Assembly: GCA_045132235.1 (NCBI GenBank)
Contig: JBGURX010000042.1
Span: 1-26,077 of the forward strand
Length of the DNA stretch: 26,077 nucleotides
Direction: 5' to 3'
DNA from: UBA1756 sp045132235
Lineage (GTDB): Bacteria; Bacteroidota; Bacteroidia; Bacteroidales; WCHB1-69
In this document: positions 7,430-15,468 of the stretch, in pieces
Numbering within the stretch: the stretch's first letter is position 1
Layout of the letters: each line of letters opens with the position of its first letter
The notes under the pieces: generated by a model
The model's database searches: none
What the model was told of the DNA's origin: nothing
The model's input: only the letters and a program-made list of their open reading frames with translations
Program-made: the position numbers and the translations under genes

Positions 7430-9514
7430 ATGAATAACAGCATTTCAAAACTCAGAAACATCGGAATTGCGGCACACATCGACGCCGGCAAGACCACCGT
7501 ATCGGAACGTATTCTCTTCTTCACGGGCGTGAACCGCAAGGTGGGCGAGACCCACGACGGGCAGGCCACCATGGACTTCATGAAGCAGGAGCAGGAGCGC
7601 GGCATCACCATCGCCTCCGCGGCCATCACCGCGCAGTGGGACGGTCACCAGATCAACCTCATCGACACTCCCGGCCACGTGGACTTCACCATCGAGGTGG
7701 AGCGTTCGCTGCGTGTCATCGACGGCATGGTGGCAGTGTTCTGCGCCGTGGGTGGCGTGGAGCCGCAGAGCGAGACCGTGTGGAACCAGGCCGACAAGTA
7801 CCGCGTGCCCCGCATCGCTTTTGTGAACAAGATGGACCGTGTGGGAGCCAACTTCCAAGAGGTGGTGGCGCAGATGAACAAGTACCTCGGCGCCAACGCA
7901 CTGCCCATCCAGATGCCCATCGGAGCCGAGAGCGAGTTCCAAGGCATGGTGGATCTCGTAGTGATGAAAGCCATCACCTTCAAAGAGAAAGAGCGCATTG
8001 TGAGCGACATTCCTGAAGAGCTGATGCCGCAGGCCCTGGAGGCACGCCGTGTGATGGTGGAGAAACTCGCCGACTTCGACGACGAAATCGCCGAACTTTA
8101 CTTAGAGGACAAAGAGGTGAGCGAAGAGATGCTGAAAAAAGCCATCCGCGAGGCCACCATCAAACTGCTGGTGACGCCCGTGCTGTGCGGCGCCGCCTAC
8201 AAGAACAAGGGCATCCAACTCCTGCTCGACGCCATCGTGGCCTATCTCCCCTCCCCGACCGACCTCGGCGCCGTGATCGCCCACGACCCCGACGACGAAG
8301 AGAAGACCATCCACCTGCAGCCCTCCTCCAACCAGCCTTTCGCCGCCCTCGCCTTCAAGCTCATCAACGACCCGTACGTGGGGCAGCAGACCTTCATCCG
8401 CATCTTCAGCGGCAAGCTGCAGAACGGCATGAGCGTGTATAACACCAACAAGGGCAAGAACGAGCGAGTGGGCCGTATCTTCCGCATCAAAGCCAAAGAG
8501 CGTCAAGAAATTACCGAAGCTGGAGCGGGAGAAATCGTGGCGCTTGTCGGCATGAAGTACAGCCGCACCGGCGACACCCTCTGCGACGAAAAGCAGCCCG
8601 TGCTGCTGGAGTCCATCAACGTGCCGCCCGCCGTCATCGAGATGAAGATCAACATGGAGGACAAGAAAAACCGCAACAAACTCGGCGAGGCGCTGGCCAA
8701 GCTCACCAACGAAGACCCCTCCTTCCACTCCCACTTCGACGAGGAGACCGAAGAGACCATCATCGCCGGTATGGGCGAGCTACACCTCGAAATCCTCGTG
8801 GAACGCATCCGCGACGAGTTCAAGGTGCCCATCACCGTGGGCGCGCCTTCCGTATCGTACCGCGAGACCATCACCACCGAGACCGAGTGCAACTACCGCC
8901 ACGTGAAGCAGAGCGGCGGCAAGGGACAGTTTGCCCATACCGTCATCCGCTTCGAGCCCAACCCCGGCAACGGATTTGAGTTCATCGACATGACCAAGGG
9001 AGGTGTGGTGCCCAAGGAGTTCCTGCCCTCCATCCAGAAGGGTCTCATCAACGCCATGGCCAAGAGTCCGGTGGCCGGCTACCCCGTGGTGGACGTGAAG
9101 TGCGTGCTGGTGGACGGCAGCTTCCACCCCGTGGATTCCAGCGACATGGCCTTCCAGCTCTGTGCCGCCATGTGCTTCAAGCAGGCCTTCAAGAAAGCCA
9201 ACCCCATCGTGAAGGAACCCATCATGAAGGTGGAGGTGAGCACGCCCGACGACTTCATCGGCAATGTGACGCGCGACCTCAACAAGCGCCGCGGCCGCAT
9301 CGAGAACATGCGCCGTTTCCGCAAAGGCTCGCAGAAACTCGACGGTTTCATCCCGCTCTCCGAGATGTTCGGCTATGCCACTGCATTGCGCAACATCACC
9401 AGCGGACGCGCCAACTACTCGATGGAATTCTTCGAGTACCAGCCCATGCCGGCAGCGTTGCAGGAGGAGATCGTGAAGAAACGGCAGGCTGAAGAGCGCG
9501 AGAAGGCCCGTTAG
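7430..9514 (+). CDS. fusA: Elongation factor G (fusA-type translational GTPase)
   Basis: Ribosomal translocation GTPase, 694 residues, near the usual EF-G length. G1 is AHIDAGKT (15-22), switch I ERGITIASA with Thr60, G3 DTPGHVDF with catalytic His83, G4 NKMD (133-136), G5 CGAAYKNKG (253-261). Domain II contains DPYVGQQTFIRIFSG, domain III GMGELHLEI, and domains IV-V run through SGGKGQFAHT, MFGYATALRNITSGRANYSM and a charged Lys/Glu tail. All GTPase residues expected for activity are present. Codon choice is strongly biased to C/G third positions, as in highly expressed genes. It is not next to rpsL, rpsG or tuf, and a tRNA gene follows on the other strand. Many Bacteroidota carry two EF-G genes; I cannot say from this window whether this is the main copy or the paralogue. 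Confidence 0.93.
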   Translation: MNNSISKLRNIGIAAHIDAGKTTVSERILFFTGVNRKVGETHDGQATMDFMKQEQERGITIASAAITAQWDGHQINLIDTPGHVDFTIEVERSLRVIDGMVAVFCAVGGVEPQSETVWNQADKYRVPRIAFVNKMDRVGANFQEVVAQMNKYLGANALPIQMPIGAESEFQGMVDLVVMKAITFKEKERIVSDIPEELMPQALEARRVMVEKLADFDDEIAELYLEDKEVSEEMLKKAIREATIKLLVTPVLCGAAYKNKGIQLLLDAIVAYLPSPTDLGAVIAHDPDDEEKTIHLQPSSNQPFAALAFKLINDPYVGQQTFIRIFSGKLQNGMSVYNTNKGKNERVGRIFRIKAKERQEITEAGAGEIVALVGMKYSRTGDTLCDEKQPVLLESINVPPAVIEMKINMEDKKNRNKLGEALAKLTNEDPSFHSHFDEETEETIIAGMGELHLEILVERIRDEFKVPITVGAPSVSYRETITTETECNYRHVKQSGGKGQFAHTVIRFEPNPGNGFEFIDMTKGGVVPKEFLPSIQKGLINAMAKSPVAGYPVVDVKCVLVDGSFHPVDSSDMAFQLCAAMCFKQAFKKANPIVKEPIMKVEVSTPDDFIGNVTRDLNKRRGRIENMRRFRKGSQKLDGFIPLSEMFGYATALRNITSGRANYSMEFFEYQPMPAALQEEIVKKRQAEEREKAR

Positions 9515-9549
9515 AGCGAATTTTCACGCATTTTACACCTAATAAAAGC

Positions 9550-9587
9550 AAAAGCGGCAGGTATCTGATGACACTTGCCGCTTTTTT
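9550..9587 (+). terminator. Intrinsic terminator of EF-G
   Basis: Stem AAAAGCGGCAGGT pairs with ACTTGCCGCTTTT (one G-U pair) around a 10-nt loop and ends in a T run. It stops 1 bp before the end of the oppositely oriented tRNA. The A run at the left lets it also work for the tRNA transcript on the minus strand. Confidence 0.88.
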
Positions 9588-9588
9588 G

Positions 9589-9662
9589 TGGTCCCACTCG
9601 GGCTCGAACCAAGGACCCGCTGATTATGAGTCAGCTGCTCTAACCAACTGAGCTATAGGACC
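9589..9662 (-). tRNA. tRNA with CAT anticodon (elongator Met or lysidine-modified Ile2)
   Basis: Cloverleaf on the minus strand: acceptor GGTCCTA/TGGGACC, D stem GCTC/GAGC, anticodon arm GCTGA-CTCATAA-TCAGC, T arm CTTGG-TTCGAGC-CCGAG, discriminator A, no encoded CCA. It lacks the GGG/CCC anticodon-stem pairs of an initiator. C4-G69 and C5-G68 are present, which I recall as features used by TilS to pick tRNA-Ile2, so an AUA-decoding isoleucine tRNA is a real possibility. Confidence 0.9.
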
Positions 9663-9686
9663 CAATCCCTAACGGGAATTGCGGCG

Positions 9687-9694
9687 CAAAAATA
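9687..9694 (-). promoter_or_regulatory. -7 promoter element of the CAT tRNA
   Basis: TATTTTTG on the minus strand in the recurring GTTGTATTTTTGC context, 24 bp upstream of the tRNA 5' end. Confidence 0.68.
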
Positions 9695-9738
9695 CAACTT
9701 TTTTTTCACTCCCATTACACGCTCTCAAAAATTGTTTG

Positions 9739-9746
9739 TATTTTTG
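9739..9746 (+). promoter_or_regulatory. -7 promoter element of the beta-barrel gene
   Basis: TATTTTTG followed by CAGCC, 16 bp before the ATG at 9763, implying a very short leader. Confidence 0.68.
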
Positions 9747-9762
9747 CAGCCTGATTTAAAAT

Positions 9763-10509
9763 ATGATGAAGAAGTCACTCCTTTTTATCCTCCTTTTTGC
9801 CCTGTTGACTGCAGGGTACGCACAGAACGATACACCGTCGCAGTCGGGCGAGCCTGCTGAAAGCACCGTGGAGAAGCCCGTGAAGCCTGAAAAGAACTAC
9901 AAACCGCTGGTGGTGCGCGACCGCTTGGTGTTCGACATCTACCACAGTTTCTGGATGGGCACGCCGTCGCAGGGCGACTTCCTGAAATTCGATCCCGGCT
10001 TCAACGTGTCGGCCATGTGGGATTTCATCCTTCCGCAGGCCAAATCGCTCTCTTTCGGCCTCGGCCTCGGCTTCACCTACTACACCCAGTATTCCGACTG
10101 CATGTTCAAGTACAACAGAAGCAAGGACATCAGCCAATACTACATTCTTCCTGAAGATTTGGAATACAAGCACAGCCGTCTCGCCTACATGAATGTCAAC
10201 ATTCCCATTGAAATCCGTTACCGCCATCCCTGCGGCTTCAAGATTGACGTGGGCGTGCATGTGGGTTTGGTGGCCGGCCTTACCTATAAATATAAAGGCC
10301 CTCACTACAACGGTGTGGAGGACGACTATCTCAACTACAAGGATTACGACTTTTACAACAAGCAGAAATTCAGTGCAGACGTGTACATCCGCATGGGCTG
10401 GAAAGCGTTTGGCGTTTATTACTCGTACCAGCTCAACAAAGTTTTTGAAACGGGCAAGGGTCCTGCCATGAATCCCATGTCGTTAGGCATTTCCATCGCG
10501 CTTTTCTAA
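9763..10509 (+). CDS. Outer-membrane beta-barrel protein, function unknown
   Basis: A 248-residue exported protein. The N-terminus (MMKKSLLFILLFALLTAGYAQ) is a signal peptide, with cleavage likely after Ala20 or nearby. A short Pro/Glu/Lys-rich linker (about 22-48) follows. From about residue 55 the sequence shows alternating amphipathic strands and aromatic girdles (LVFDIYHSFW, LSFGLGLGFTYYTQY, AYMNVNIPIEIRYR, KIDVGVHVGLVAGLTYKYKG, VYIRMGWKAFGVYYSYQL), and it ends SLGISIALF with a terminal Phe, the usual outer-membrane barrel ending. This fits the OMP_b-brl_2/PorT-like group of small Bacteroidota barrels. It has its own promoter and no operon partner. The second Met (9766) is an equally good start. 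No specific function can be assigned. Confidence 0.82.
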   Translation: MMKKSLLFILLFALLTAGYAQNDTPSQSGEPAESTVEKPVKPEKNYKPLVVRDRLVFDIYHSFWMGTPSQGDFLKFDPGFNVSAMWDFILPQAKSLSFGLGLGFTYYTQYSDCMFKYNRSKDISQYYILPEDLEYKHSRLAYMNVNIPIEIRYRHPCGFKIDVGVHVGLVAGLTYKYKGPHYNGVEDDYLNYKDYDFYNKQKFSADVYIRMGWKAFGVYYSYQLNKVFETGKGPAMNPMSLGISIALF

Positions 10510-10697
10510 AGCTAATTCGCTCAGAAAACGATTCCTTTCTTCCTTTTGCACACATGCATTGGCCTGTGACAAGAGAGTTTTGTTCCCCTACCCCACTCTC
10601 TTCTTTTCTATAAATTATTCATTGTCAATATTTTAATAAGATAAATAAAGGATAGAATTTTTTTTCATCAATTTGTAAAAAGAAAATAAAAAAGTTG
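10510..10697. other. Intergenic stretch, no gene seen
   Basis: Increasingly AT-rich DNA between the beta-barrel gene and the tRNA-Leu promoter. I see no clear terminator hairpin, RNA gene or coding frame with protein character. Confidence 0.4.
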
Positions 10698-10705
10698 TAT
10701 TTTTG
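10698..10705 (+). promoter_or_regulatory. -7 promoter element of tRNA-Leu
   Basis: TATTTTTG followed by CAGCC, 13 bp before the tRNA. A TTG at 10673-10675 lies 22 bp upstream of it, the same spacing as at the promoter near 17509. Confidence 0.7.
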
Positions 10706-10718
10706 CAGCCGCAAATGA

Positions 10719-10802
10719 GCCCAGGTGGTGGAATTGGTAGACACGCCACTTTGAGGGGGTGGTGAGCATTAGCTCGTGCAAGTTCGACTCTTGTCTTGGG
10801 CA
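10719..10802 (+). tRNA. tRNA-Leu (GAG)
   Basis: Class II tRNA with acceptor GCCCAGG/CTTGGGC, anticodon arm CCACT-TTGAGGG-GGTGG (anticodon GAG), a long variable arm with stem GAGC/GCTC, T arm GCAAG-TTCGACT-CTTGT, and discriminator A. CCA is not encoded. Confidence 0.93.
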
Positions 10803-10816
10803 CAATTTGAAATAGA

Positions 10817-10850
10817 AAATCCTGATAATCAATATTATCAGGATTTTTTT
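10817..10850 (+). terminator. Intrinsic terminator of tRNA-Leu
   Basis: A 13-bp perfect stem (AAATCCTGATAAT and complement), 4-nt loop CAAT, then a T run. It starts 15 bp after the tRNA. Confidence 0.92.
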
Positions 10851-11000
10851 GTTTTCCCCCGGTGAAACATCTTCCGGGCTGACGAAGTCCTGACAGGAGG
10901 ACACAGGGAAATACAAAGGGAGAGGATGGGACTGAAAATCGTCAATGATGAATTTGCTGAAAATTATTCGGCAAACGCAGAATAATATTGAATTATTTTC

Positions 11001-11008
11001 TATATTTG
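11001..11008 (+). promoter_or_regulatory. -7 promoter element of the T9SS-cargo gene pair
   Basis: TATATTTG followed by CCGC, 68 bp before the ATG at 11076. The next gene at 12664 has no such element in its 31-bp upstream gap, so this probably drives both. Confidence 0.65.
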
Positions 11009-11075
11009 CCGCTTCAATGTATAAAAGAACATTTTGAAGCATATATTGGAATTTTAAATCCCCAATTTTATAAAA

Positions 11076-12632
11076 ATGAAGAAAATTCTACCCTTTTTCA
11101 TCACCCTGATTGCCCTGTACGTCCTCCCCTACTCGCAGGCGCAGTCGCTGCTGCCCTACAACGACCGCACTGCCGAACAGCAGGCCGACAGCTGGGACCG
11201 CAGCACCAACTGGCTCACATGGTCGCAGAACACCGACATCTACCACATGATCGGCTTCAACAACTCGGTGGACTATTATGCCATGCAGCGTTTCACCACG
11301 TCGGACCTCGCCCCCTACAACGGCATGCAGCTCACACAGGTGCGCTTCCTGCCCTCCAATGTGGCCTCGGAGCCCACCTCCGCCACCTACACCGTAGTGG
11401 TATATACCGGCGGCAGCTATGAAGGCTATTATCTATACAACTCTCCCGGCACCCTGCGCTGCTCACAGGTGGTGAACGACATCACCTACGGGCACTGGAA
11501 AACCGTGGTGCTGAACACCCCCATCACCATCAACTCGTCGCAAGAGCTGTGGATCGGCGTGCGCGTGCAGGCCACGCAGGGCTATGCCATGTCGCACGAT
11601 GACGCCACCCCTGTCTCCGGCAAGGGCGACCTGATGGGCTACAACGGCTACTGGGGCATACCCGACGACTTCCTCACTGACCCCGAAATCCACAACTGGA
11701 ACGTGGCCGGCTGCGTGAGCGACGGTGTGGTCGAAGAGTTTATAGACCTGAAAGTCAAGTTCATCAACAACGGCACGTCACAAACCCAAATCACCTCATT
11801 GAACGTCCCCACCAACACCTCGTTCCGTCCCGTGGCGGTGGTGCATAACGACAACAGTTTCCAAGCCCAACTCGACTATACCGACACCATCACCTTGCGG
11901 GGCTACATGGACGGCAACCTTTTCTCCACCCACCGCTATTTCGATACCCTTTTGTCGGGTCGTGGCATCTGGATGAACATCTTGGAGATGACCCCGGCGG
12001 AGGTTTTCCAGAACGGCTATTGCGGCACCACCCACAACTTCTGCTACGAAGTGGAGGTGCCAGCGGGGTGGAACGACTGCGACCTCACCAACAACAGTGC
12101 CTGCATCACCGTGAACTTCGCCAACTACAGCCAGCTCTACCATATCACTGTGCTCAACACCGACAGCACCGTGTCGCCTTCCGGTGTGGTGGATATCTAC
12201 CCGGGCGGCAACCAGCGGTTTGTCATCACCCCGCCCGAAGGGATGACCATCGACCAAGTGCTGGCCGACGATGTGGATGTGACGGGAGATGTGCATTACG
12301 TGATTAACATCGGGCGCACTTACACTTTTACCAACGTGCAGAGCGACCATACCCTGCTGGTGACCTACCGTGAGGGCGGTGTCGGCATTGAAGAACAGCC
12401 GGTGAACGCGCTGCGGGTATATCCCAACCCCGCCACCACCCGCCTCTATCTTGACGGCGTGGAGGGTGTGCGCAACGTGACCGTCTTCGACCTTGCCGGC
12501 CGCTCCGTACTCTCTTCTAGGGCTTGCACCGACCTTGATATTTCGACTCTTCCGGCGGGTAGTTATATCTTGCATGTAGCTACCAATCAAGGAGTTGAAA
12601 GAGCCACCTTCATCAAGACATCATTGAAGTAA
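11076..12632 (+). CDS. Secreted protein with T9SS type A sorting domain, one beta-repeat unit
   Basis: Predicted extracellular or surface-attached protein, 518 residues. Signal peptide at 1-22 (ends YSQAQ). Residues about 45-215 form a beta-rich N-terminal domain with WLTWS, RFTTSDLAPYNGMQLTQVRF, YTGGSY and VVLNTPITINSSQELWIGV. A second beta-rich region (about 222-350) has NGTSQTQITSLNVP and paired cysteines. One InlB-B-like repeat unit (about 355-432) follows, from ITVLNTDSTVSPSG to HTLLVTY. The C-terminal 75 residues (VYPNPATTRLYL...VTVFDLAGR...LPAGSYILHV) are the T9SS type A sorting domain, normally removed during export. It is paralogous to the next gene over about 350 residues and lies 31 bp before it. 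No catalytic motif is visible, so an adhesin or binding role is a guess. Confidence 0.88.
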   Translation: MKKILPFFITLIALYVLPYSQAQSLLPYNDRTAEQQADSWDRSTNWLTWSQNTDIYHMIGFNNSVDYYAMQRFTTSDLAPYNGMQLTQVRFLPSNVASEPTSATYTVVVYTGGSYEGYYLYNSPGTLRCSQVVNDITYGHWKTVVLNTPITINSSQELWIGVRVQATQGYAMSHDDATPVSGKGDLMGYNGYWGIPDDFLTDPEIHNWNVAGCVSDGVVEEFIDLKVKFINNGTSQTQITSLNVPTNTSFRPVAVVHNDNSFQAQLDYTDTITLRGYMDGNLFSTHRYFDTLLSGRGIWMNILEMTPAEVFQNGYCGTTHNFCYEVEVPAGWNDCDLTNNSACITVNFANYSQLYHITVLNTDSTVSPSGVVDIYPGGNQRFVITPPEGMTIDQVLADDVDVTGDVHYVINIGRTYTFTNVQSDHTLLVTYREGGVGIEEQPVNALRVYPNPATTRLYLDGVEGVRNVTVFDLAGRSVLSSRACTDLDISTLPAGSYILHVATNQGVERATFIKTSLK

Positions 12633-12663
12633 AATCAAAAATTAATCATAAAAACTTTCACAA

Positions 12664-15183
12664 ATGAAAAGATTATCCCTAATTCTTTTGCTCTGCGCCG
12701 CCCTCTTTGCGGTTTCGGCACAGAACGCCGCCATGCGGATCACCAAAACTGGAGAGACCTCTCATGTGGCCATGCCCAACCAAGATCGAGCCTCTGCTTG
12801 GCTAACTTGGGCTTCATACATCGATGATGGTGTCGTCAACAACTCCTACATGGACAACGTCATCTTTGCGGAGCGTTTCACCACCAGCGACCTCGCCCCC
12901 TACAATGGCTTCCAGTTGACGCAAATCGCCTTCTATGTGGAGAGCGGAAACTACTCACCGTCAGGAAGCTACAGCGTGAAAGTATATCAGGGCGGCAGCT
13001 ACACCTCCAGCACCTCCATGAACGCCGGTACGCTCGTCGCCTCTCAGGCGGTCAGTTCCGTCAACTTGGGCAGTCTCACCACCGTGACCCTCAACACCCC
13101 CATCACGATTGACGCTTCTCAGGAACTTTGGTTCGGCGTGGGCATCAGCAACGTCAGCACCGATAGCTATATGATGGGCTTCGACGAGACCAGCACCATT
13201 ACGGGAAAAGGCTCTCTGGTTTGGGACTCGGACGATAACGAATGGTATGATTTGAACGACTATATCTCTGATTTTCAAGTAAGCAGTTGGGCTATTGAAG
13301 CTTTTGCCGTAGACCCCAACGGCGGTGGTGTATTGGTGGATTTGTTGACTTGGTATATCGACAATGGCACCAGCCAGAACGAAATTTCCTCGATGACAGT
13401 GCCTTACGGCAGCGACTTCAGCCCTGTGGTGGTGGCATATAATGCTAATTATGGAGATGCCGTAAATGACTTTAACGGTGTCATCACCTATGAACTGACC
13501 TTAGATGGCACTTTTATTGGCACCTATGCCACTGGGACCACTGCCATCAGCAGCGGCAGCGGCGTCTATTTTGACGATATCACCATCTTCCCCGCCTCCT
13601 ACATCGCCAGCCACAACTACTACGGCACGCACACGTTCTGCATGAACGCCACGGTGACTACTCCATGGGAGGAGAACGACCCCTCCGACAACTCCGCCTG
13701 TCTGACCGTCAACTTTGAGGGACCGACCAACGTCACCCACACCATCACGGTGCTGAACACCGACGGCACCATCTCACCGTCGGGCAACGTGACCGTGTCG
13801 GACGGCGCGGCGCAGACCTTCACCATCACGCCGGGAGCCTGCCGCACCATCGTGGATGTGCTCGCCGACGGTGTGAGCGTGCTGAGCAGCGTCACCAACA
13901 ACACCTACACCTTCTACAACGTGACCGCCGACCACACCTTCCAGGTCACCTACAGCACGCCTTCGTTCAACCTGACAGCCTCCACCAATGGTCACGGCGC
14001 AGTGACTCCCACCAACACCACCGTACAATGTGGCAGTAGCATCACCTACACCTTCACCCCCAACCCGGGCTATATGGTAGAGTATGTGACCGACAACACC
14101 ATGGATGTCACCTCATCGGTGAACAACAATACCTATATCATCTCCAACATCACTACCGACCACGACATTTACGTGTCGTTTGTGCAGGACGCCTCACAGA
14201 CCTTCAACCTGACGGCTTCCACCGACGGCCACGGCACCATCACGCCGACACAGGCCACGGTGCAGGGCGGCGGCTCACAGGTATTCACCATCGTGCCTGA
14301 CAACGGCTACGAAATCGACTTTGTGACCGACAACACCATGGATGTGACCGCCAACGTGACCAACAACATCTATTCGATTACCAACATCGGAGAAGACCAC
14401 ACCATCTATGTCGCCTTCACGGCATCATCCACGCCGGCAGACACTTACACGCTGACAGCTTCCACCGATGGCAACGGCACCATTACGCCCACCAACGCAA
14501 CGGTGAACGCAGGGGATTCACAGAGCTTCACCCTCACCGCCAACAACGGTTTCTCGCTGCTGTCGCTCACCGACAACGGCACGGATGTAACCGCACAGGT
14601 GGCCAACAACACCTACACGCTCACCAACATCCAGAGCAACCACACACTGTACGCCACCTTCCAGGATGACACCCCGCCGGTAGAGCCCTGCGAAGTGCCC
14701 ACCAACATCAACATGAGCGAGAACGGCCTGCTGACCTGGACCAGCGACGCACAGAGCTGGACCATCCGCTACACCGTCAACGGCATCACCTACTCGGTCA
14801 ACATCTCCACCCTCTCCTTCCAGATACCCGGACTGCAGCCCGGCGACGTGGTGGATGTGACCATCCAGGCCGACTGCGGCGACGACAACCTCAGCGACTG
14901 GAGCGAAAGCAGCAGCTTTACCTACAATCCCAATGGTGTGGCACAATACCGTCTCACCAACATCCAGCTCTTCCCGAATCCGGCCAACGAAACGCTGCAT
15001 GTGCGCTGCGACATCCCCATGCAGAAAGTTGAAATCTACAATGTGGTGGGCGGTCTGATGATGACCGTGGAACCGAATGCCAGCAGCACCGACCTCAACA
15101 TTTCAGCCCTCTCTGCCGGTGTGTTCTTCGTCAGAATAACCGCCGACGGGCAGGTTTGCAACGGCAAATTCATCAAGAAATAG
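12664..15183 (+). CDS. Secreted multi-repeat protein with T9SS type A sorting domain
   Basis: Predicted surface or secreted protein, 839 residues, paralogous to the preceding gene. Signal peptide at 1-19 (ends FAVSA). The N-terminal domain (about 44-217) repeats the neighbour's landmarks: AWLTW, RFTTSDLAPYNGFQLTQI, YQGGSY, TLNTPITIDASQELWFGV. A second region (about 222-352) follows, then four beta-repeat units of 73-75 residues (358-432, 435-507, 514-586, 595-667) sharing a core like LTASTDGxGTITPT...DNGYE...NNTY.ITNI..DHTIYVxF. Next comes an Fn3-like segment (about 676-756) and the type A sorting domain (about 768-839, LFPNPANETLHV...VEIYNVVG...LSAGVFFVRI). The chain is poor in Lys and rich in Thr, Asn and Asp, usual for exposed repeat proteins. 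Likely cotranscribed with the gene before; a bidirectional terminator follows. Probably adhesive or scaffold-like; no enzyme motif. Confidence 0.9.
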   Translation: MKRLSLILLLCAALFAVSAQNAAMRITKTGETSHVAMPNQDRASAWLTWASYIDDGVVNNSYMDNVIFAERFTTSDLAPYNGFQLTQIAFYVESGNYSPSGSYSVKVYQGGSYTSSTSMNAGTLVASQAVSSVNLGSLTTVTLNTPITIDASQELWFGVGISNVSTDSYMMGFDETSTITGKGSLVWDSDDNEWYDLNDYISDFQVSSWAIEAFAVDPNGGGVLVDLLTWYIDNGTSQNEISSMTVPYGSDFSPVVVAYNANYGDAVNDFNGVITYELTLDGTFIGTYATGTTAISSGSGVYFDDITIFPASYIASHNYYGTHTFCMNATVTTPWEENDPSDNSACLTVNFEGPTNVTHTITVLNTDGTISPSGNVTVSDGAAQTFTITPGACRTIVDVLADGVSVLSSVTNNTYTFYNVTADHTFQVTYSTPSFNLTASTNGHGAVTPTNTTVQCGSSITYTFTPNPGYMVEYVTDNTMDVTSSVNNNTYIISNITTDHDIYVSFVQDASQTFNLTASTDGHGTITPTQATVQGGGSQVFTIVPDNGYEIDFVTDNTMDVTANVTNNIYSITNIGEDHTIYVAFTASSTPADTYTLTASTDGNGTITPTNATVNAGDSQSFTLTANNGFSLLSLTDNGTDVTAQVANNTYTLTNIQSNHTLYATFQDDTPPVEPCEVPTNINMSENGLLTWTSDAQSWTIRYTVNGITYSVNISTLSFQIPGLQPGDVVDVTIQADCGDDNLSDWSESSSFTYNPNGVAQYRLTNIQLFPNPANETLHVRCDIPMQKVEIYNVVGGLMMTVEPNASSTDLNISALSAGVFFVRITADGQVCNGKFIKK
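13735..14664 (+). repeat. Four in-gene beta-repeat units
   Basis: Units at 13735-13959, 13966-14184, 14203-14421 and 14446-14664, each about 220 bp. Units 2-4 are closest at DNA level, with stretches such as TGTGACCGACAACACCATGG shared by units 2 and 3. The first unit is the most divergent and is the one that resembles the single unit of the upstream paralogue. Confidence 0.8.
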
Positions 15184-15210
15184 CAGCCTCCTAACAGGAC
15201 TTTTCAATAC

Positions 15211-15241
15211 AAAAAAAGCACGTCATTGACGTGCTTTTTTT
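15211..15241. terminator. Bidirectional intrinsic terminator
   Basis: A 14-bp perfect stem (seven A, then GCACGTC, and complement) around a 3-nt loop, with A run on one side and T run on the other. It can end both the T9SS gene pair from the left and the small membrane-protein gene from the right. Confidence 0.93.
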
Positions 15242-15245
15242 ATCG

Positions 15246-15416
15246 TCATTTCTTCCACCTACTCTTATAGTCAAGGATTACTGCCGCAATCATGGCTGCT
15301 GAACCGCCTATGATGCCAAGTACATTCAGCCATCCGAACGGCTTCAATGAAGCGAGCGTCATTCCACCGATGAACAGGAGTATCAAAACGGCGATGTTTC
15401 CAAAACTTGCTTTCAT
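15246..15416 (-). CDS. Small two-helix membrane protein (56 aa), function unknown
   Basis: A complete 56-residue frame on the minus strand with ATG at 15416 and TGA at 15248-15246. The peptide starts MKASFGNIAVLILLFIGGMT and ends DYKSRWKK. Two hydrophobic segments (about 6-24 and 29-48) separated by LKPFG, with a basic C-terminal tail, suggest a hairpin in the inner membrane with the tail in the cytoplasm. A TATCTTTG promoter element lies 21 bp upstream and a strong terminator begins 5 bp after the stop, so this is a self-contained transcription unit. I recognise no family. The gene is short enough to be missed by size-limited gene calling. Confidence 0.72.
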   Translation of the reverse strand: MKASFGNIAVLILLFIGGMTLASLKPFGWLNVLGIIGGSAAMIAAVILDYKSRWKK

Positions 15417-15436
15417 GCTACTGTTTTTTGGGGGTG

Positions 15437-15444
15437 CAAAGATA
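15437..15444 (-). promoter_or_regulatory. -7 promoter element of the 56-aa protein gene
   Basis: TATCTTTG followed by GCACCC on the minus strand, 21 bp upstream of the ATG. The same 13 bases (TATCTTTGCACCC) occur at the promoter of the next gene at 16049. Confidence 0.68.
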
Positions 15445-15468
15445 CAAAATATTTATTACGAACAACGG

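Noticed and set aside
10668..11042. 124-codon minus-strand frame containing CPRQESNLHE
   Set aside because: It reads through the antisense of tRNA-Leu and its terminator; no promoter, and the sequence is a common tRNA artefact.
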